A DNA stretch of 64,000 nt from NCBI RefSeq assembly GCF_900113685.1, contig NZ_FOQG01000003.1, forward strand, positions 1 through 64,000, given 5' to 3'. The notes under the pieces were generated by a model. The model was given only the letters and a program-made list of their open reading frames with translations, did no database searches and had not been told where the DNA came from. This DNA comes from Nocardioides psychrotolerans (GTDB lineage Bacteria > Actinomycetota > Actinomycetes > Propionibacteriales > Nocardioidaceae). Below, piece by piece: positions 31,716 through 39,681 of this stretch (positions are counted from its first letter, which is position 1; each line of letters starts with the position of its first letter). The position numbers were made by a program, and so were the translations under genes.

Positions 31716-32362
31716 CCGTTCGGGTCCATGGCCCGCGACCGGTCAGGCAGAAAGCCGTTGTCGATGCCCCACAGGACGGCGCGCGACCGGCTGGACACAC
31801 CCATCTTCCGGTAGGCCGTGCGCACATAGGTCTTGACCGAGTTGATGCTGAGGTAGCACCTGTCGGCGATCTCCTGGTTGGACAGGCCCTGGGTGATCAG
31901 CGCGACGACCTCGGCCTCTCGCGCACTCAGCTTGTGCTCGCGTCCTGGCCAGGCCTTCACGAGCGCGTCGTCATCGCCGCCCGCGTGGGCGGGCACCACC
32001 ACGATGCCCCTGTGGATGGCCTCGATGCTATCCACCAGTTGCTCGGCGCTGAGGCTCTTGGAGAGGTAGCCCGAGACCCCGCGCTCGAGCGCACCCTGGA
32101 CCAGGGCGGCCTGCAGGTTCCACGTGAAGATAGCGACCCGGGCGTCACTGCCGATGGTCAGCTCGCTGAGCTCCACCGCGTCACCTTGCACCTGCCCGAA
32201 CGTGTCGTAGAGGACGACGTCAACCGTGTTCACCACCGGCAGCCGGCTGTCGATCTCCACCACCACGACCCGCGACTCGTGCGGCGCCAGCACCGATGCC
32301 AGCCCCCGCACGACGATCTCGTAGTCGTTGACGATCGCGACGCGCACGGGCGAGGAGCTCAT
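31712..32362 (-). CDS. LuxR-type response regulator, paralogue 2
   Basis: A 216-residue regulator: receiver with VAIVNDYEIVVRGL, DVVLYDTFGQVQG (Asp in the phosphoacceptor place but Gly-Gln instead of the usual Met-Pro), VAIFTWN (switch Thr) and GYLSKSL (Lys kept), then the HTH LSAREAEVVALITQGLSNQE, IADRCYLSINSVKTYVRTAY. Because D, T and K are present it could still be phosphorylated, though the acidic pair at the N-terminus is Asn-Asp. It is convergent and overlaps the first paralogue by 4 bp. Targets are unknown; a hairpin (32515-32538) lies upstream. Confidence 0.9.
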   Translation of the reverse strand: MSSSPVRVAIVNDYEIVVRGLASVLAPHESRVVVVEIDSRLPVVNTVDVVLYDTFGQVQGDAVELSELTIGSDARVAIFTWNLQAALVQGALERGVSGYLSKSLSAEQLVDSIEAIHRGIVVVPAHAGGDDDALVKAWPGREHKLSAREAEVVALITQGLSNQEIADRCYLSINSVKTYVRTAYRKMGVSSRSRAVLWGIDNGFLPDRSRAMDPNG

Positions 32363-32514
32363 GGCGTCGAACCTACCGGTGCGGCAGCTTCCCCAGGTCG
32401 ACGAGGATCGTGACCACCGTCTGGCCGGCCACCCCGTCGACCGGCTACACCGAGCCGGACGTGACGGGAAGCACGTCTGGATGAGTATCGGCATTGGCGG
32501 GTGGGGTACCTCCT

Positions 32515-32538
32515 GGTGTCGCGCCAGTGCGCGACACC
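32515..32538. repeat. 9-bp inverted repeat (hairpin) between divergent genes
   Basis: GGTGTCGCG (32515-32523) pairs perfectly with CGCGACACC (32530-32538) around a 6-nt loop CCAGTG. It lies 59 bp before the small membrane protein ATG, so it is in its leader or promoter; a response-regulator site is possible. Confidence 0.6.
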
Positions 32539-32596
32539 GCCATTCCGGTAGGACCGTCGATGCGACGACACCGCCCGACCTCAAGGAGCACAACCG

Positions 32597-32878
32597 ATGT
32601 CCAACACCACCACCACTCGCAGCAACCTCTCGTCCGACCGCCGCGTCAGCACCGAGACCAAGGCGTCGTTCAAGACCACCGAGCTGATCGCCTACGTCGC
32701 GGCCGTCCTCGGTGTCCTCATCGCCTCGGCCATGGTCGACGCCTCCGACTTCGGCGCCCAGGAGGCCTGGTTCTACGTCTCCCTGCTGACCATCGGTTAC
32801 ATGGTCAGCCGCGGCCTCGCCAAGTCCGGCAGCCGCGACTTCTACGACGTCGACACCGCGGACCACGACCACCGCTGA
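32597..32878 (+). CDS. Small two-span membrane protein
   Basis: The 93-residue protein has a Ser/Thr-rich N-terminus (about 1-28), two membrane helices (TTELIAYVAAVLGVLIASAM, then AWFYVSLLTIGYMVSRGL) and an acidic-His tail (DFYDVDTADHDHR). ATG 32597 lies after AAGGAG with 9 nt spacing. I do not recognise a named family. The setting, between genes for stress-type response regulators and with a regulator-like hairpin in its leader, makes it a good candidate target of those regulators. Confidence 0.7.
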   Translation: MSNTTTTRSNLSSDRRVSTETKASFKTTELIAYVAAVLGVLIASAMVDASDFGAQEAWFYVSLLTIGYMVSRGLAKSGSRDFYDVDTADHDHR

Positions 32879-33126
32879 TCCCCCCCCGTGCACCCGCACT
32901 GCCCCTACCCGTCCGCGGGTGGGGGCAGCTGTGTCGTCAACCGCTGGCACGCCCGCCGTCGTCCAATGAGCACCTCGTGACCCAGGTGGTCGAGATCAAC
33001 CGCAAGATTCCAATTGCTCCGGTCTGTACGACCAATCCCCTCGACGGGTCCCCCGACCCGCCGGAGCAGCGCAGACCCGTCGCCAGATTCGACGCGCGCC
33101 TCCGGAGGAGTGGCTACCCTGCTGCG

Positions 33127-33795
33127 GTGACTCAGACGCCGCGCCCCATACGTCTGGCCATCGTCGATGACTACGCCGTCGTGGTCGCCGGAGTCGCCGC
33201 ACTGCTCGCTGAGGAACACATCGACGTCGTCGAGACCGGCGCGTCCCAGACGGTCCTCAGCGACGTCGACGTCGTCCTCTACGACACCTTCGGTCAGGTC
33301 CAGGGCAGCGGCATCGACCTCCAGGACTTCGTGCGCGACAGCGGCGCCCACGTCGTCGTCTACAGCTGGAACGTGCAGCCCGAGATGATCGTCCAGGCGC
33401 TCACAGGTGGAGCCCGGGGTTACCTGTCGAAAGTGCTGACCGGTCCCCAGGTCGTCAGCGCCCTGCGGCGGGTCGTTCGCGGTGAGATCGTCGTCCTGCC
33501 GGGAAGCGACGAGTCGAGCGTGGGCGGGGCCGGTGACTGGCCGGGTCGCTCGGTCGGGCTTTCGCCGCGTGAGGCGGAGGTGCTCGCCCTGATCGCCCAG
33601 GGTCTGAGCAACCAGGCGATCGCCGACCGGGCCTACCCCAGCATCAATTCCGTGAAGACCTACGTGCGCACCGCCTACCGCAAGATCGGGGTCAGCTCGC
33701 GCTCGCAAGCGGTGATCTGGGCCATGGGCAACGGCTTCGAGCCCGACACGCTGCGCACCATCGATCGGGCGCTGGTCAGACGAGCACCGCGCTAG
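33127..33795 (+). CDS. LuxR-type response regulator, paralogue 3
   Basis: The 222-residue regulator keeps the receiver hallmarks: LAIVDDYAVV (acidic pair), DVVLYDTFGQVQG (phosphoacceptor Asp), VVVYSWN (Ser) and GYLSKVL (Lys), then the HTH LSPREAEVLALIAQGLSNQA, IADRAYPSINSVKTYVRTAY. Note Pro in RAYPS where the paralogues have RxYLS. It is closest to the 31712 gene. GTG 33127 follows GGAGGAGTGG at a distance of about 17 nt, and no better start is in phase. It is convergent with the SpoIIE phosphatase gene. No kinase is adjacent. Confidence 0.88.
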   Translation: MTQTPRPIRLAIVDDYAVVVAGVAALLAEEHIDVVETGASQTVLSDVDVVLYDTFGQVQGSGIDLQDFVRDSGAHVVVYSWNVQPEMIVQALTGGARGYLSKVLTGPQVVSALRRVVRGEIVVLPGSDESSVGGAGDWPGRSVGLSPREAEVLALIAQGLSNQAIADRAYPSINSVKTYVRTAYRKIGVSSRSQAVIWAMGNGFEPDTLRTIDRALVRRAPR

Positions 33796-33840
33796 CTAGC
33801 ACCGCGCAGGCCCCTTGTCAGCTGGCCCGTTGTCAGCTGA

Positions 33841-35166
33841 TCAGCCGAGCGGATCGCTGGCGCGATCAGGATCAGCCCCGGCCACGATGGAGCGATCCTC
33901 GTCGTGGGTCCCGTGCCAGTCCAAGCACAGGATGGTCGCATCGTCACTGAGCTGGTGGCCGGTGGCCTCGAGCGCGCTGTCTGCCAGCGCACGGACGAGC
34001 TCGCGCGGGTGGAGCTCCCGGGTGTCGGCGATGGCCTCGAGCAGGTCGCCCGCCCCGAGGTTGCGCTCGAGCATGCCGTCGGTGATCAGGACCACCCGGT
34101 CACCACGGTGAAGAGCCGCCCGGGTGCTGCGGTAGGACGTGTCGCGAAACAGGCCCAGGGGTAGGTCTACCGGCAGCTCCAGCGCCGTCACGTCGGCGCC
34201 TCGGGCGAGGTACGGCGCCACGTGTCCGGCGTTCACGATCTCGCACATGCCGGTGCGCAGGTCGACCCGCGCCAGCAGCCCGGTCACGAAGTCATCGAGA
34301 CCTCGTGAGGCTGACTCGTCAGCCAGCGCCCTGTTCGTCTGGTCGGCCTGCTCGATCAGGGTGGCCCCGCTCCGCCTGGCGCCGCGCAGGCTGCCCAGAC
34401 ACAACGACGCGGTCATCGCAGCGCCCACTCCGTGACCCATGGCGTCGGTCAGGGACACATGCAGGACGTCGCGATCCAAGCTGTAGTCGAAGGTGTCCCC
34501 GCCGATGCTCGCCGCTGGCTCCAACCAGCCTGAGAGCGTGAACGCAGCCGCCTCGCATGTCCGCGGACCCGGGAGCAGGCGTTGCTGGATCTCCGCGGAC
34601 AGGCTGAAGGACCTGGTGCGCTGGCCCCACTCGTAGAGGTCCGTGTGTCGCTGGTTCGCGATCACGACGTAGGCCAACAGGTGCGCGACCTGTCCGATCT
34701 CGGTCACCGTCTGTGGGACAGGTTCTTCCTCGAGGTAGAGCTCCAGCAGGCCTATCGCCTCCCCCCGCTCGGTCACGGGTCCCAGCACCCGCCACCACGC
34801 GCGATCGCCCTGCGCCGCGTGCGACGGATCGGGCGCCACCACCTGGACGGTCTGGGTGCGCAGCGCCTGCTCTGCCGGTCCACCGTCGAACGGCAGCACC
34901 GTCGCGGACTCCTCACGGTCGCGTCGCTCCCCGCGCCCCAGTGGTGTGCGGTCGTCAGCCTCGCCGCCTGCCGCAGGGACGTGCGACAGCCGCACCAGGG
35001 CACGTCCGGACACGTCGGCGATGAGGAACGACACGGCGACCGCGCCGAAGGCCGCGCCGAGCTCGCGAGCCACGGCCTCCACGGCTTCCACCGGAGACTT
35101 CGACGCCGCAGCCTCGAGCACACGCCCGACATCCACACCCCGCCCCGACACCACCTTCCGGAGCAT
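33841..35166 (-). CDS. GAF-domain SpoIIE/PP2C-type Ser/Thr phosphatase
   Basis: The 441-residue protein has a GAF-like sensor in residues 20-185 and a PPM/SpoIIE phosphatase domain after the linker EIQQRLLPGP (about 205). Metal and catalytic motifs are SIGGDTFDY (about 235), SLTDAMGHGVGAA (about 255), NAGHVAPY (about 333), LITDGMLERN (about 377) and SDDATILCL near the end. Such enzymes dephosphorylate STAS anti-sigma antagonists and so activate stress sigma factors. The STAS protein at 8.2 kb is a candidate substrate. The gene is divergent from the PaaI-like gene with 61 bp between. Confidence 0.92.
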   Translation of the reverse strand: MLRKVVSGRGVDVGRVLEAAASKSPVEAVEAVARELGAAFGAVAVSFLIADVSGRALVRLSHVPAAGGEADDRTPLGRGERRDREESATVLPFDGGPAEQALRTQTVQVVAPDPSHAAQGDRAWWRVLGPVTERGEAIGLLELYLEEEPVPQTVTEIGQVAHLLAYVVIANQRHTDLYEWGQRTRSFSLSAEIQQRLLPGPRTCEAAAFTLSGWLEPAASIGGDTFDYSLDRDVLHVSLTDAMGHGVGAAMTASLCLGSLRGARRSGATLIEQADQTNRALADESASRGLDDFVTGLLARVDLRTGMCEIVNAGHVAPYLARGADVTALELPVDLPLGLFRDTSYRSTRAALHRGDRVVLITDGMLERNLGAGDLLEAIADTRELHPRELVRALADSALEATGHQLSDDATILCLDWHGTHDEDRSIVAGADPDRASDPLG

Positions 35167-35227
35167 AGACGCGAGGGCCGACCCGACCGCGGCCGGGAGC
35201 GGTCACTCCCAGAACTAGGGTGACCCC

Positions 35228-35911
35228 GTGGCCGAGCTGTCGATGTCCTCCTTCTCCTTCGAAGACCTGACCAACGACGAGGTCGAGGCCGCGGAGGCGC
35301 TCTACGGCGGTCTCACCGACGACGTACGCCGCGTGCTCGACCTGACCATCCGCACCCGCGCCGACGCGGAGCAGGTCGGCAGGGCCCGCGCCCTGCTGCG
35401 TGAGGCAGCCGACCTCCTGGCCGCGGACGCACCCGAGGGGCCGGCCGGCATCCACTACAACGCCCACGGGCGCTCGTGGAACTGGGGCAACACCGTGGTC
35501 GGCCTCCGCAACGCCTTCGCTCCCCCGGTGCGGCTCGAGTGGAGCGACGACGGCACCGCCCGCTCTGCCGTGCACCTCGGCGCGGCCTACGAGGGCCCGC
35601 CGGGCAGTGTCCACGGTGGCGTCTCTGCCCTCCTGCTCGACCACCTGATGGGCGAGACCGCCAGCGCCGCGCACACCCGGGTGACGGTGACCGGGACCCT
35701 CACGCTGCGTTACGCGCGGCCGCTGCCGCTCGGCGCCGTGCGCATGGAGGCGGCCGTCGCCGACGAGTCCGACCGCAAGATCACGGTCAGGGCGACCATC
35801 CGCGAGGACCGTCCCGGCGCCGAGCCCGCCGTGGAGGCCCACGGTCTCTTCATCATCCCGCGCTGGGCCCAGCAGCCGGAGACGCCGCCGGGCATCGGAT
35901 CTCTCGACTGA
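35228..35911 (+). CDS. PaaI/YigI-type hotdog thioesterase
   Basis: The 227-residue protein contains a single hotdog domain in the C-terminal part (about 100-215): GAAYEGPPGSVHGGVSALLL with the catalytic-loop HGG, LDHLMGETASAA helix and RVTVTGTLTLRYARPLPLG strand. This is the pattern of PaaI-like acyl-CoA thioesterases. The first 95 residues are helical and less usual; an N-terminal extension of this kind occurs in mycobacterial members. GTG 35228 is used; an in-phase ATG at 35243 would shorten it by five residues. It probably hydrolyses a CoA ester, perhaps an aromatic or acyl intermediate. Confidence 0.82.
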   Translation: MAELSMSSFSFEDLTNDEVEAAEALYGGLTDDVRRVLDLTIRTRADAEQVGRARALLREAADLLAADAPEGPAGIHYNAHGRSWNWGNTVVGLRNAFAPPVRLEWSDDGTARSAVHLGAAYEGPPGSVHGGVSALLLDHLMGETASAAHTRVTVTGTLTLRYARPLPLGAVRMEAAVADESDRKITVRATIREDRPGAEPAVEAHGLFIIPRWAQQPETPPGIGSLD

Positions 35912-36041
35912 GCGTCACGGTCCGAGGCAGCGCGAGGTTCAGCTCCGCGTCGGGAGCGTCGAAGTCGATCTGGCAGCACAGACCCGTGCTCGTCAAGGAC
36001 ATCGCGAGGACGACGCCCTCGATCTCCCTCCCCGATGCTGA

Positions 36042-36061
36042 CCTGAGGCGTCGACCTCAGG
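36042..36061 (-). terminator. Small hairpin at the pcaJ 3' end
   Basis: CCTGAGG (36042-36048) pairs with CCTCAGG (36055-36061) across a 6-nt loop and overlaps the last codons of pcaJ. It may be a weak terminator. The 145-bp interval 35912-36056 otherwise holds no supported gene. Confidence 0.4.
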
Positions 36062-36725
36062 CCAGGTCGACCTCGAGCCGGGCGGCGAGCGCGTCGCGGG
36101 TGATGCCGAAGGTCTCGACCACCCGGGCGCCGTGCTCGCCGAGCTCGAACGTCGCGACGTCGGTGTAGACCCGGCTCACGCACGCGACCCCGGTGAGGGG
36201 AAAGGTGCAGGACGGGACCAGCTTGGGGGTGCCGTCCTTGGCGAAGAGCGACATCATCACGAAGACCTGCTTCGCGCCCATGGCGAGGTCCATCGCCTCT
36301 CCCACCGCTGGGATGGCGTCGTCCGCACCGGTGCTCCAGTTGGCGAGGTCTCCCGAGGCCGAGACCTGGAAGGCGCCCAGCACGCAGACGTCGAGGTGGC
36401 CGCCGCGCATCATGGCGAACGAGTCGGCCTGGTGGAAGTACGACGCCCCGGGCAGCTCGGTGACCGGCTGCTTGCCGGCGTTCGTCAGGTCGGGGTCGAC
36501 CTGGTCGCCGGTGGCGGCCGGTCCCATGTTGAGCATCCCGTTCTCCGTGTGCAGCACGATCCCGGAGCCCGCCGGGAGGTGGTCTGCCACCAGCGTCGGC
36601 TGACCGATGCCCAGGTTCACGAACGACCCCGGCTCGATGTCGCGGGCGACGAGGGCCGCCATCTCGACCTTGCTCAGGGGGCCGCGATCGGGGTGCTCCA
36701 CGCACCCGCCGTCCCGGGGCGTCAT
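36057..36725 (-). CDS. pcaJ: 3-oxoacid CoA-transferase subunit B (3-oxoadipate CoA-transferase beta)
   Basis: The 222-residue subunit has the class I CoA-transferase beta hallmarks: GSFVNLGIGQPTLVADHLP (about 32-50), HTENGMLNMGP with the catalytic Glu (about 57), GGHLDVCVLGAFQVSASGDLANW, and the C-terminal GVACVSRVYTDVATF. It forms a complex with the subunit encoded just upstream to move CoA from succinyl-CoA to 3-oxoadipate. It overlaps that gene by 4 bp. With the pcaL-type fusion upstream the operon carries out two successive steps of the beta-ketoadipate pathway, which supports pcaJ over the ketone-body enzyme. Confidence 0.88.
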   Translation of the reverse strand: MTPRDGGCVEHPDRGPLSKVEMAALVARDIEPGSFVNLGIGQPTLVADHLPAGSGIVLHTENGMLNMGPAATGDQVDPDLTNAGKQPVTELPGASYFHQADSFAMMRGGHLDVCVLGAFQVSASGDLANWSTGADDAIPAVGEAMDLAMGAKQVFVMMSLFAKDGTPKLVPSCTFPLTGVACVSRVYTDVATFELGEHGARVVETFGITRDALAARLEVDLA

Positions 36726-37375
36726 ACGGCGACCACCGCGTCGACGTAGATCGACGGCGTCACGACGCTCTCGGGGTCGAGCCCACCGACGTCGACCACC
36801 TCGCTGACCTGGGCGACGACCCTCGTCGCGGCCGTGGCCATGACGGGCCCGAAGTTGCGGGCGGTCCTTCGGTAGACGAGGTTGCCGAGCCGGTCGGCGC
36901 GATGGGCGCCGATCAAGGCGACGTCACCGCGGATCGGCATCTCGAGGACGTAGGTGCGGCCGTCGATGACCCGCGTCTCCTTGCCCTCCGCGAGCGGCGT
37001 GCCGACCCCGGTGGGGCAGAAGAACGCCCCGATCCCGGCGCCGGCGGCGCGCATCCGCTCGGCCAGGTTGCCCTGCGGGACCAGCTCCAGCTCGATCGCG
37101 CCGGCGCGGTAGAGGCCGTCGAACACCCAGGAGTCAGCCTGGCGGGGGAAGGAGCAGATCACCTTGCGCACCCGCCCCTCGGCCAGGAGTGCCGCGAGAC
37201 CGGTGTCGCCGTTGCCAGCGTTGTTGGACACGACCGTCAGGTCGGTGGCGCCCTGCTCGATCAACGCGGCGATCAGCGCGACCGGCATCCCCGCCATCCC
37301 GAAGCCTCCGACCAGCACGGTCGCGCCGTCCTCGACGGCACCCAACGCCTCGACCGCGGTGTCGCAGACCTTCAC
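36722..37375 (-). CDS. pcaI: 3-oxoacid CoA-transferase subunit A (3-oxoadipate CoA-transferase alpha)
   Basis: The 217-residue subunit starts VKVCDTAVEALGAVEDGATV and carries VGGFGMAGMPVALIAAL (about 21-37), the LTVVSNNAGNGDTGL stretch, and the glycine-rich LEMPIRGDVALIGAHRADRLGN segment of alpha chains. I take GTG 37375 because homologues begin at this point; the frame stays open upstream but there encodes unlike, Pro-rich residues. Its stop overlaps the pcaJ start. Together they make the heteromeric CoA-transferase that activates 3-oxoadipate. Confidence 0.88.
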   Translation of the reverse strand: MKVCDTAVEALGAVEDGATVLVGGFGMAGMPVALIAALIEQGATDLTVVSNNAGNGDTGLAALLAEGRVRKVICSFPRQADSWVFDGLYRAGAIELELVPQGNLAERMRAAGAGIGAFFCPTGVGTPLAEGKETRVIDGRTYVLEMPIRGDVALIGAHRADRLGNLVYRRTARNFGPVMATAATRVVAQVSEVVDVGGLDPESVVTPSIYVDAVVAV

Positions 37376-37412
37376 GACGCGGCACCTGCGAGAGGTGGCG
37401 GTGCTCCGGGGG

Positions 37413-38531
37413 TCATGCGCGCTCCTCCTCGAGGACGGTCCGGGCGATGCGGAAGGCGGCGGTGGCGTCGGTCGCACCGCAGTAGATGGCCGTCTGGAGC
37501 AGGCACTCCTTGATCTCCTCGATCGTGAGGCCGTCTGACCTGGTGGCGCGCAGGTGGGCGTCGAGCTCGTCGTGGCGCCCCTGGGCGACCAGGGCGGTGA
37601 CGGTGATGAGCAAGCGGCTGTGGCGGTCCAGTCCCGGGCGGCTCCAGAGGCTCCCCGCGGCGTGATCCGCAGCCACCTCCCCGACGTCGAGGGTCAGGTC
37701 GTCGGCAGCGTCCACGGGCGACTCTCCCAACACGTGCTGACGGATCAGCGCCGCCACCTCGACGGGCGCCTCCGCGGGCGCGAGGTGGCCCACGTCGGCC
37801 AGGACCTCGACCCGTCCGTCCCTGACCCCGTCGGCGATCTCCCGCAGGAGGTCGGGAGGCGTGACCGCGTCCCACGCTCCCGCCACGGCGAGCACCGGCG
37901 CCCGGACCTCGCCCAACCGGTCACGCACGTCGAAGTCGGCCAGCGCCGCACACACCTGCAGGTAGCCCTCGTCCGCCGTGTCCGTCAGCGCGCCGAGCAA
38001 CGCGGAGGCCAGCGCCGGCTCGCGGTCGACGAAGCCTGGGGCGAACCACCGCTCCGCCGAGCCGGGCACCATCACCGGCGTGCCGGAGATGCTGACCTGG
38101 CCCATCCGACCGGCCCATGTCGCCGCGTCGCCGATCTTGGCGCCGGTGCAGAGCAGCACCGCGGAATCGACCCGGTCCGGGGCGTCGAGGAGCAGCTGCA
38201 GGCCGACGGCTCCACCGACGGAGTCACCGGCGTAGGCGAAGTTGCCGCCGACCTGGTCGCGCTGGGCGAGGACGTCCTCGACGACCGCCAGCACCCCCTG
38301 CGCCAGCTCGGCCATCGTGAAGCCCTCCTCGCGCACGCCCCTGTTGTGCCCGTGGCCGGGCAGGTCCCAGGCGAGCACGTCGAACCGGTCGGTCAGCCCG
38401 CCCGCACACACGGACCACAACGTCATCGCCGAGGTGCCCAGGGAAGGCCCGAGCACGAGCAGGGGCAGGTCGTGACGGTGGGCGGCCCCGGACAGACGGA
38501 CGGCGGTGACGCTGGGGATCTGAGGACTCAC
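37413..38531 (-). CDS. pcaL: PcaD-PcaC fusion: 3-oxoadipate enol-lactonase and 4-carboxymuconolactone decarboxylase
   Basis: The 372-residue protein joins an alpha/beta-hydrolase (about 1-255) to a carboxymuconolactone decarboxylase domain (about 275-368). The hydrolase has LGTSAMTLW, WDLPGHGHN, the nucleophile elbow GDSVGG (Ser about 103), Asp in GAWDAVTPP and His in VGHLAPAEAP. The CMD part has RSRLLITVTALVAQGRHDE and EEIKECLLQTAIYCG, with the Glu/Cys/His groups of the family. Such fusions (PcaL) do consecutive steps of protocatechuate degradation. The fused gene heads the operon pcaL-pcaI-pcaJ. The intradiol dioxygenase and cycloisomerase genes are not in the window. Confidence 0.88.
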   Translation of the reverse strand: MSPQIPSVTAVRLSGAAHRHDLPLLVLGPSLGTSAMTLWSVCAGGLTDRFDVLAWDLPGHGHNRGVREEGFTMAELAQGVLAVVEDVLAQRDQVGGNFAYAGDSVGGAVGLQLLLDAPDRVDSAVLLCTGAKIGDAATWAGRMGQVSISGTPVMVPGSAERWFAPGFVDREPALASALLGALTDTADEGYLQVCAALADFDVRDRLGEVRAPVLAVAGAWDAVTPPDLLREIADGVRDGRVEVLADVGHLAPAEAPVEVAALIRQHVLGESPVDAADDLTLDVGEVAADHAAGSLWSRPGLDRHSRLLITVTALVAQGRHDELDAHLRATRSDGLTIEEIKECLLQTAIYCGATDATAAFRIARTVLEEERA

Positions 38532-38552
38532 CGGTCCAGTGTCGCGGACACC

Positions 38553-39059
38553 TCAACTGCCGTCGCGCTGCTCCCGCCCCGGGTCGTAGAGCCCACTCAT
38601 CCGACCTCGGGGGTCGAGCTCGGTCAGCAGCGCGTCGGCGATCTCGTGCAGGGAGGCCACCTGGGCGGGGGCGAGCGGGTCCAGGACGAGCCGGCGCACG
38701 TTGTCGACGTGCCCGGGGGCGGCCTCGGCCACCGCTGCGACACCGGCCGGGGTGAGGGCGGCATTGGTCGCCCGCCCGTCGTCGGGGCACGGGGAGCGCT
38801 GGACGAGACCGCGGTCCTCCAGGCGTCGTACGACGTGCGACAGCCGCGGCAGCGTGGCGTTGGTCCGCTGCGCGAGCACGGTCATGCGCAGGGTGCGGTC
38901 GGGGGCCTCGGAGAGCATGGCGAGGACGTAGTACTCGAAGTGCGCCAGCCCCGAGTCGGCGCGCAGCTGCGAGTCCAGCGCACCCGGGAGGAGCTCGACG
39001 ACGGCCACCAGCCGGAGCCAGGCCGCACGCTCGTCCTCGGTCAACCATCGCGGCTCCAT
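38553..39059 (-). CDS. MarR-family repressor
   Basis: The 168-residue regulator has the MarR winged helix: LAHFEYYVLAMLSEAPDRTL, MTVLAQRTNATLPRLSHVVRRLEDRGLV, then the beta-wing QRSPCPDDGRATNAALTPAG. It is divergent from the VOC/esterase pair, and TTGA/TCAA-rich inverted repeats lie between them at 39081-39116. Similar divergent MarR genes (MhqR of Bacillus) repress quinone-detoxifying dioxygenases and esterases. It also lies 22 bp upstream of pcaL in the same direction, so it may be cotranscribed with the pca operon. Confidence 0.88.
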   Translation of the reverse strand: MEPRWLTEDERAAWLRLVAVVELLPGALDSQLRADSGLAHFEYYVLAMLSEAPDRTLRMTVLAQRTNATLPRLSHVVRRLEDRGLVQRSPCPDDGRATNAALTPAGVAAVAEAAPGHVDNVRRLVLDPLAPAQVASLHEIADALLTELDPRGRMSGLYDPGREQRDGS

Positions 39060-39080
39060 GAGCCCAGGCTAGGACACCAC

Positions 39081-39116
39081 TTGAAGGAACAATCAAAACG
39101 GCTAGAGTGTTGATTG
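39081..39116. promoter_or_regulatory. Operator-like inverted repeats for the MarR regulator
   Basis: CAATCAA (39090-39096) and TTGATTG (39110-39116) form a 7-bp inverted repeat with a 13-nt gap; TTGAAGGAACAATCAA (39081-39096) holds a second TTGA/TCAA pair. The sites lie 22-57 bp upstream of the MarR start and 32 bp before the VOC gene. Confidence 0.65.
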
Positions 39117-39147
39117 AAGCAACAACAAATTCCAGGGAAGCAGCCAC

Positions 39148-39681
39148 ATGACCGTCAACGCCGTCCGCCTCAACCACGCCGTGCTCTTCGTCGCCGACCT
39201 CGAGCGCAGCATCACCTTCTACCAGCAGGCCTTCGACATGAGGATCGTCGCGCGCGAGCCCCGCGCCGACGCCGCCTTCCTGCGACTCCCCCGCTCGGGC
39301 AACCACCACGACCTCGGCCTCTTCGGCGTCGGCGCCCAGCCTGCGCGCCCGCGCGGCTCGCTCGGCCTCTACCACCTGGCCTGGCAGGTCGACACCATCG
39401 AGGAGCTGGAGCAGGCCCGCCTCACCCTCGCCGACCTCGACGCCCTGACAGGCGAGTCCAGCCACGGCGCGACCAAGAGCGTCTACGCGCACGACCCGGA
39501 CGGCAACGAGTTCGAGGTCATGTGGATGCTGCCCAAGGCCAGCTGGGGCGACTACGCCGACGCCGCACCCATCGAGCGCCTCGACCTGCCCGGCGAGGTA
39601 CGCCGGTGGGCCGGCGTCCACACCGCCGCCGAGCTGGTCCCCCTAAACGCCCCGGTGGACGCCCCGGTGGAAGCGTCGTGA
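39148..39681 (+). CDS. VOC-family ring-cleaving dioxygenase-like protein
   Basis: The 177-residue protein has two beta-alpha-beta-beta-beta units of the vicinal-oxygen-chelate fold. Metal ligands are likely His10 in VRLNHAVLFVADL, His in LGLYHLAWQVD (about 76) and Glu in DPDGNEFEVMW (about 125), which matches the 2-His-1-Glu site of extradiol dioxygenases and MhqA/MhqE/MhqO-type proteins. After it comes an esterase overlapped by GTGA, as in Bacillus mhqED. Activity on hydroquinone-type compounds is therefore the best guess. Confidence 0.82.
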   Translation: MTVNAVRLNHAVLFVADLERSITFYQQAFDMRIVAREPRADAAFLRLPRSGNHHDLGLFGVGAQPARPRGSLGLYHLAWQVDTIEELEQARLTLADLDALTGESSHGATKSVYAHDPDGNEFEVMWMLPKASWGDYADAAPIERLDLPGEVRRWAGVHTAAELVPLNAPVDAPVEAS

